NCBI GenBank assembly: GCA_001579985.1
Contig: LRSR01003802.1
Coordinates: 1 to 23,099 of the forward strand
Origin: Hypsibius dujardini
Taxonomy: Eukaryota; Tardigrada; Eutardigrada; Parachela; Hypsibiidae
DNA: 23,099 nt
Direction: 5' to 3'
The position numbers and the translations under genes were made by a program. This document shows positions 17,146 to 23,099 of the stretch, in pieces. The notes beneath the pieces were generated by a model. It was not told the DNA's origin. It was given only the letters and a program-made list of their open reading frames with translations, and did not search any database. The first letter of the stretch is position 1; each line of letters starts with the position of its first letter.

Positions 17146-17816
17146 GTCGGTGGTAGATGCAAAATGGAAAAGAGAATAAAACTTTCAGTTTTTAAATAAC
17201 ATACATTTTCGGGTGTTGGAAGGGTGGGTCGTTGAGAATCCGGTCGGGTAGTACCACACACACGCAAACGGGACGTGTGGAGACGGGACGAGTTGAGAAG
17301 GGACGAACAGCTGATTTGAGAAGTGAGAAGTGAGCACGCTGCTTGCGGTTTATTTCCGTTACTTAATATACCGCACGGTATCAGACTTGCGCTCGCTCCG
17401 TGTAGCGCGGATAAGAAGATAGTCGTCGAACTGCCTTGTCACTCACTTTGTTTGTTTGTGGGCGGTTCCACGTGATTCCAGGCTGGGATGACGGAATTTT
17501 GAATTAGTTACTGGTAGTTAGAGGCTTAACAAGCCTGCCACGTGGGCTGCCACTGCTTAACATTTATTTGCACAAAGGACGTCGTAATAAGGGCCCTACC
17601 TTATCGGTGGCCATTAAGGTCGAAACGATCGGTTAGAAGGTGTCCGCTTGAATACGAAGCGGAAACTTGCTTATCGACTTGGCGGTCAACTGATTTGGGC
17701 TTCTTCAATGTTAGGAGATACAGTTATACGGACAGTCGTAACAAGAACTGTCGGAATTGAATGCAAAACTCCCAATTACTGACTTATGCAATATACCGTT
17801 CGACACATTACATTGG
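17146..17816. other. 5' flank of SDR copy 3
   Basis: Presumed promoter and 5' UTR of copy 3. It has GGGACG-type repeats (17269-17306, including GGGACGTGTG) and two CACGTG E-box palindromes (17468-17473 and 17538-17543). The short frame 17542-17760 has no domain. No other gene. Confidence 0.4.
17362..17370 (-). promoter_or_regulatory. TATA-like motif upstream of SDR copy 3
   Basis: TATATTAAG on the minus strand, about 220 bases upstream of the first ATG of copy 3, the same spacing as the TATATAAAG of copy 1. The motif is less canonical, so confidence is low. Confidence 0.35.
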
Positions 17817-18300
17817 GTCCTCGACTGGACTAGTCGGTCTTCGACTGGACCAGTCGGTCTTCGACTGGAGTAGTCGGTCCTCGACGGGATTAGTCGGTCC
17901 TCGACTGGACTAGTCGGTCCTCGACTGGACTAGTCGGTCCTCGACTGGACTAGTCGGTCCTTGACGGGACTAGTCGGTCTTCGACTGGACTAGTCGGTCC
18001 TCGACTGGACTAGTCGGTCTTCGACTGGAGTAGTCGGTCCTCGACGGGATTAGTCGGTCTTCGACTGGAGTAGTCGATCCTCGACTGGACTAGTCGGTCC
18101 TCGACTGGACTAGTCGGTCCTCGACTGGACTAGTCGGTCCTCGACTGGACTAATCGGTCCTCGACGGGACTAGTCGGTCCTCGACTGGACTAGTCGGTCC
18201 TCGACTGGACTAGTCGGTCCTCGACTGGACTAGTCGGTCTTCGACTGGACTAGTCGTTTCTCGACTGGACTAGTCGGTCCTCGACTGGACTAGTCTTTTC
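17817..18300. repeat. 20-bp satellite, 24 tandem units
   Basis: From 17821 to 18300 the unit TCGACTGGACTAGTCGGTCC repeats 24 times with exactly 20-base spacing and no indels. Each unit holds the perfect palindrome GACTAGTC, with wider CGACT...AGTCG arms around GGACT. Variant units (TCGACTGGAGTAGTCGGTCC followed by TCGACGGGATTAGTCGGTCC) recur at 17861-17900 and 18021-18060, which points to block duplication of about 160 bp. There are no non-repeat spacers, so it is not a CRISPR. Confidence 0.95.
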
Positions 18301-19348
18301 CGGTGTGAGCTCTTGGTATTCGTATTCCTAGCGCCCCCTGTTGTAGGTTGCGGCTGCATTTCAGACTAGTTTACTGCATGTAACGCCATCACTTGATTCA
18401 TTGATACTGATGAGATGTGGTCAAGAATGAAAGATGGGTTCATCCTTTTCAGCTGCGGAGAACTTGGACTGCGTTGTCGTCCAGAAGCTCCCCGCGACTC
18501 GTAGGAGCTAGCCGCTACACGCAAGTCCCCCTGGTCACTGTGGATTGGATCGTTGACACTCTCATTCACGGTCTATGCCAGAATTAGGAATCTTTCCTCT
18601 ATTAGACCTGATACCAACGGACTCTCTTCCCTTCTTCCCTCCTTTCGTTCTTCCTGTGTGCATCATAGGCTGATTTCAGTTTTCGGTGCGAGACACGCCT
18701 TGTTAGACATGAAAGATTGGTGAAGACCAAGACGACGAAGCATATCTCACAGTCGACGACGAGACGAGGCTACTCATAAAAGTTCACGACATCATTAGTC
18801 GCTGGACAATCACCGGACGTCATGAAACTTGTTTATACTCATTATCTCCAACCATCTTCCTCAGTGCATACATTTACCCAGGCAGGTAGAGTTTGTGTGA
18901 ATGGGTGGGCTGCTGAGAGCGTTATTAGGCGAGGTTAGTTATCTCGATGCCCCGATCCGATCTCTCTTCCCTTCCATTCCTCCGTGACCATCTCTAATTG
19001 ACCATTTCTCCCCCGGACACAGAGACAACTTTCAGAAATGTATTGAGCCATCACATCACATACCCCACCAGAGAGACAGACACATAGGCATGACCACATG
19101 TACCCACGTTTCCATCCCTCACCACCACCACAACACATGGCCCATAGGCCCCCGAAAGTAGGTACCCGTAGAGAGGGAGAGACCAGAAGATAGCCCGGAG
19201 TGAGAACAAATTTCCGACGTGCCAATTAACTTCCCACTAAATGACGGTATGAGGCGCCTTGCCCATATATATACATGCACAGGAAAATGGGGGAGAGACG
19301 GACGGTTGGAAAGGTACGAATTTGCTTAAGTGCAGCCTGCAGGTTTTA

Positions 19349-19350
<2 letters not shown>
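18301..19350. other. spacer, no gene recognised
   Basis: Contains short frames only (18366-18569 and 18935-19225, both minus) without motifs. The latter has a Cys/Gly-rich low-complexity segment. Nothing else supported. Confidence 0.4.
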
Positions 19351-19390
<40 letters not shown>

Positions 19391-19418
19391 GGTCTGTCTG
19401 TCTGTCTGTCTGTCTGTC
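19351..19418. repeat. CTGT microsatellite
   Basis: About 17 nearly pure CTGT units with two CGGT/CGGA interruptions. Confidence 0.95.
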
Positions 19419-19785
19419 GGATAGATAAGATGTATGGGAAGAAATAGGTTTAGGCGCACGGGGATGTGGGCGTTGCTTTAAAATCAGGTATGAACGATAT
19501 ACATCGCGGGTCTACCGGTACTCTCTTTAATGGCCAATTAAGTGAATTAAGTATGTGTAAAAGTTCAACGCCGTTTTTCGGGTGCCCTAAAGTTTAAGGC
19601 CATTTGTCTGGATTGTATTTCCTGAGCCTGGCATAAGATGTCTTCCATCTTCCCGTAAGGTGTAATGAGGTAGATGGAGCAAGTTGTCTCTGAGCGGGCG
19701 AGCAGACGTTTGATGACTCTTGAACCCCGGTAAACTGCCCATTCAACGTTACTCAGAGACGGAAGAAATTTGCACTTCACTTCGC
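19419..19785. other. spacer with a coding-like minus-strand frame
   Basis: A 71-codon minus-strand frame (19565-19780), containing SNVEWAVYRGSRVIKRLLAR and GKMEDILCQAQEIQSRQM, has balanced composition but no family that I recognise. It overlaps antisense the small plus-strand frame at 19786 only marginally. Confidence 0.25.
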
Positions 19786-19944
19786 ATGAGCTTTCCGCGT
19801 CGGTTCAGGTCGTCCAAGTGGCTTATAAATCGCGAGGGAGAAACAGACACGCCGCCACCGATCGTGGAGAGGCCAAAGGAAGACGACGACGCTGATGACG
19901 AATTTGGTGGAGGAGGAGGAGGAGTACCGGCTAAATACATTTAG
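19786..19944 (+). CDS. small open frame or 3' exon, 52 aa, unrecognised
   Basis: From ATG 19786 it reads MSFPRRFRSSKWLINREGE, then TPPPIVERPKEDDDADDEFG, six glycines and VPAKYI before the TAG. The acidic tract and GGA-encoded glycines are low-complexity, but the frame is also open upstream to about 19720, so it could be the end of a spliced gene. No family assigned. Confidence 0.25.
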   Translation: MSFPRRFRSSKWLINREGETDTPPPIVERPKEDDDADDEFGGGGGGVPAKYI

Positions 19945-22465
19945 TACTTGTGAAGCCACACAGAGATCCCACCCGCTGATCGATCTGGTCTGCGTTATCC
20001 CTCTCGCGTCCCGGGCGTTTCTCCCGCCCCTGCTGGGAAGGCTAACCCAGTGCCGTACTAGCGATTTGTGGACGGTCTTCAGGCATCAACACTTGTGGAC
20101 GATTTTGGCTGCGGTTTTGAGGGTTTGATTGATTAAGGGTCTGGCTCACCACAAGACCACACCGCCAAAGCTGACCCAACAAGCCTTAAAACTCTTCTCC
20201 GTTTTTAAGATACTTTCTAGACTTTGCTGGATTACATATTGTATTGATATATAAATAAATATTTATTTATTTATTTATTTAGTGTACACAGAAAAAGATC
20301 GAAAATCGGATGCTGCACCCGCTGGACGCCCCTTCAACAATCGACACTGACGAGAAGGTCTTGTGCGGGTGCGATCCTTGACGCAATCAAACGGCCCTCC
20401 TCCTCCTCCTTCTCCGGAGAGCGGCTTGCCCAGAGAGACGGTTGGCCATGCTGACTGTCCAGCCTTCCCTGCCTGTGTCCTCACAGCGCCCTCTCTTCAC
20501 GGCAATTGTGCACGAATGTATGCTTGTAATCACTCTCTCATTCCCTCTTTCTTTCTCCTTTTTCCGATAGAGATTAGCAGCAGCAGAAGCCGGGCCAGTT
20601 GTCTCTCTGCCTGCGCCGGAGAAGTGGTCAGAGAGCGCAAGGGAGACCGGCCAGTGTTCACACAGTGTGACACGCAGACCTCCACCGACAGAACACGTTT
20701 CCCTCATTTCGAAGCTTTCCACTCATCAGTCCGTCATTTGCGCTATTTGTGAATTTGACCATCGCGCTGCATCTCTGACATGCCATACCGTTCAACAAAG
20801 AAACCTTAGAAGATTTCCCTTTTCCGTATACACCCACTAGGCTGTACCACCCCGAAGTACGCATCCAGCACGTCGTGATCCTTTTTTTCGCAGTGCGCAC
20901 CCGGCGATTAAATTCAGGCGTCAATCTCATCGCGCCCGCGAAAAAGCTCGGAATTTAATCTCTATTGATACACACACACACATACACGAAGGATCCTCTT
21001 TTCTCCCAGTTCTTTCCGCGTGTGTGTGTCTGTGTGGATTTCTCTCTATATATAACAAGGAAGGACGGACGGACGGATCGGATCGGACGGAGGATACGTT
21101 TAATCATCTGTCACAGGATCTGTGTGTGTGTCTGTCTGTGTCTGTGTTGGGTAAGTTTAAACAAGCTGTTCGATGATGCCACTAGTCTTTTTTTCGCGAC
21201 TCACCCCCACCCCTCACCCCCAGGGGGGGAGGGGGCAGACACGTACTTTGTAGTGCCCGATGTGGGGATTTGTGTTAAAGCTCGAGGGGTAAAACGATAT
21301 TGATTAAACAATTATTACATTTTTCCGCTGATGTGTGGCGTCGAGACTTACGATCCGGGATCTTTTAAGGGATAGACGCATAGACGGAGAAGGGGGGGGG
21401 GAGCTCTTATCTGCCCGACACCGGCTGTTATTAAGGTGGCGTTTACAGGCATTTAGTTGGGGGTGTCCTACGGTCTTGCCTCAGTCTCTCACAGACACAC
21501 ACAAATGGAAAGTGGAAGATAAGGAAGCAAGATGTCTGGATCGAGTGGCGCTTGTCTGTCTATGTCTGTCTGTCGGTTGTGACGCCGCGCAAGGACCTTT
21601 TTAATTGGGCGTAAATAATAATATTACAACGCGAGGGAGGAGGAGTTTGTTGTGACATGCCTGAAATGGGGATACTTGTGAGATTTTGAGGTTTGTCTTA
21701 TATTATCGTCCGACCGAGGCACGGAAGCCCCTTTACTACGTGCGTAGAGGAGAGAGGGACGAGACGAGACGAGACGAGACGGAGAAACATGAGCACGCAC
21801 TTTAAAGCCCCTCTTGAGCTTTTGCTGTGTGATTCAGTCGCCGCAAAGATATGTCTCATTAACCGGACACTTTGGAAAAGTGAGATGCCTGTGTACCTAT
21901 GTGTGGCCGTGTGTGTTGTCCCATCCATATGGAGACCTTGAAATGTGAATTCATAATGGGTAATTAATTTTTATCGTATTTATTTATGTGCGCGGTTGTG
22001 ACATATATTTGACCGGAATCGCAGGCTAAAAATAAGGTAAGAATTTTTGACGGACTGTCTTGTCTGAAATCTCCATTGAAGTATGTGTTTGAGTTTATGC
22101 AATTATTAATTAAATATAATTAATTTAATGATGCCATTCTGTTCGGCCTAATTATGTGAAAATGTGACTGTCACTATAGGGTAGCTTGACAGGTCCAAAA
22201 CTCAACCCGGAAAGAGAACAACCTGCCTGTGTATCTTTGTCTGTGTCTGTGTGAGTGTTTATTTTGCGGGAAAATAATAATGTCTCTCTTTTCTGACCCA
22301 TTTATATTTATTCGGTAAATGTGGGAAAACAGCGAACCGGTGCGTGAATTCACAGTTTTGTCGTGAAAGCATTCCCTTTGTCTGTCGCTTTTATTTATGT
22401 GCTGGATGCGGGGGAGACGGGACAAGTACATTGTCCACTGATGGCCTCTCTATGAATGCCTGAGT
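19945..22465. other. gene-poor stretch with simple repeats
   Basis: Holds an ATTT run (20258-20280), a TCC run (20398-20410), CA/TG repeats (20971-20985, 21019-21033 and 21121-21144), GGAC repeats (21064-21078), C and G homopolymers (21203-21236), GGGGGGGGGG (21391-21402) and a GAGAC pentamer run (21757-21782). Open frames such as 20363-20752 have no domain, and the overlapping reverse frames are no better. No gene supported. Confidence 0.45.
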
Positions 22466-22575
22466 TGTCTGTCTGCCTGCCTATCTGTCTGCCTGCCTGC
22501 CTATCTGTCTGCCTGCCTGCCTATCTGTCTGCCTGCCTGTCTATCTGTTTGTCTGTCTGTCTGTCTATCTGTCTG
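22466..22575. repeat. CTGT/CTGC/CTAT microsatellite with a 24-bp higher-order unit
   Basis: The block CTGTCTGCCTGCCTGCCTAT repeats with a 24-base period at the left (CTATCTGTCTGCCTGC), then degrades to plain CTGT and CTAT units. Confidence 0.9.
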
Positions 22576-23009
22576 GAACTGGACGACTCTCGTCGCTGCA
22601 TATTCTGGACGCTGTAATGGCCTGCAGCTGGCATGACCCTATGTGTCATTGTATCGATATTCGAATCCGATTACCAGCCGACTCATAACGAGGGATGATT
22701 AGGGCCGGACAATAACTCGACGCCAATTTATGACAGATCAGATGCCGCGCGCCCGGCACGCCGCGCGAACTTTTTGTTCACACAGCTTGGTGCCCCCCGA
22801 TCTTTTCGATAAAAACAGCACATTAAAATGTCCCATTCGTGGAGCGCGACCCTGCAGGGAAACTCAACACAGTAGTGGCTTCACATAACAAAATTTAGGT
22901 TTATTCACGCAGCAGGGGGATGGATGTGTCGAGATTTTTGGAATAGTAGAACACATTCTCAATAATATTTTGCAACCTTAAAAGCTACAAAATGTCCATG
23001 GGACGTCTT
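22576..23009. other. spacer, no gene recognised
   Basis: A short GC-rich patch (22742-22767, CGCGCGCCCGGC-like) is followed by AT-rich sequence. No coding signal. Confidence 0.4.
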
Positions 23010-23050
23010 GTCTACCTGCCTGCCTGCCTGTCTGTCTGTACGTCTGTATA

Positions 23051-23099
<49 letters not shown>
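23010..23099. repeat. CTGT/CTGC microsatellite reaching the window end
   Basis: CTGC units, then CTGT units, continue to the last base, so the array extends beyond the window. Confidence 0.95.

Noticed and set aside
17817-18300. CRISPR-like regular repeat
   Set aside because: Units are directly adjacent with no unique spacers and the setting is eukaryotic; it is a satellite.
20363-20752. 129-codon plus-strand frame
   Set aside because: Low-complexity start from a TCC run, no recognisable domain, and overlapping frames on the other strand are equally long.
22025-22036. 12-base microexon candidate GCTAAAAATAAG between CGCAG and GTAAG
   Set aside because: Upstream sequence lacks a pyrimidine tract and no flanking exons were found; likely chance.
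1-23099. tRNA or rRNA genes
   Set aside because: No cloverleaf-like segment with A and B boxes at proper spacing, and no rRNA-like sequence was noticed by eye; a covariance-model search was not possible.

Overview
This window is from an animal nuclear genome, most likely a small-genome invertebrate. The support is metazoan-type genes (a MAGI-like PDZ/guanylate-kinase scaffold exon and AP-1 gamma-adaptin exons), short GT-AG introns of about 80 bp, many small inverted-repeat transposons, LINE and Ty3-type retroelement relics, and abundant CTGT/CTGC/CAGG tetranucleotide arrays. The sequence alone does not identify the phylum.

Layout. 1-1990: repeats and AT-rich spacer, including one copy of an interspersed repeat (about 600-890) that runs into a CAGG/CAGA array. 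1987-3159, plus strand: a decayed, intron-containing AP-1 gamma copy with frameshifts, an in-frame stop and missing exons, broken at a palindrome. 3280-4600: a minus-strand Ty3-like integrase tail relic, then a plus-strand LINE reverse-transcriptase 3' fragment. 5058-5398: two nested MITEs, one with a perfect 8-bp target duplication. 5958-6579, minus: the first coding exon of a MAGI-like scaffold. 7592-7803: another inverted-repeat element. 9313-9662: the second copy of the interspersed repeat plus its array. 9676-11466, plus: a two-exon gene for an unrecognised protein of about 568 aa with a cysteine-bearing domain and a 14-residue repeat tail. 11988-17145, minus: three tandem, intronless, GC3-rich genes for bacterial-looking atypical extended SDR (NAD-dependent epimerase-like) proteins. 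17817-18300: 24 units of a 20-bp satellite with no length variation. 18300-23099: mostly gene-poor sequence with simple repeats.

The SDR trio is the most interesting functional cluster. It is a candidate horizontally acquired gene that was amplified in tandem and then diversified. One copy has a possible mitochondrial presequence upstream of a second in-frame ATG. Another lacks eight residues beside the substrate side of the fold. Two copies share a nearly identical central block that suggests gene conversion. The other notable points are the exon loss in the adaptin relic, which coincides with CTGT arrays, and the novel repeat protein. No RNA genes or CRISPR arrays were seen.
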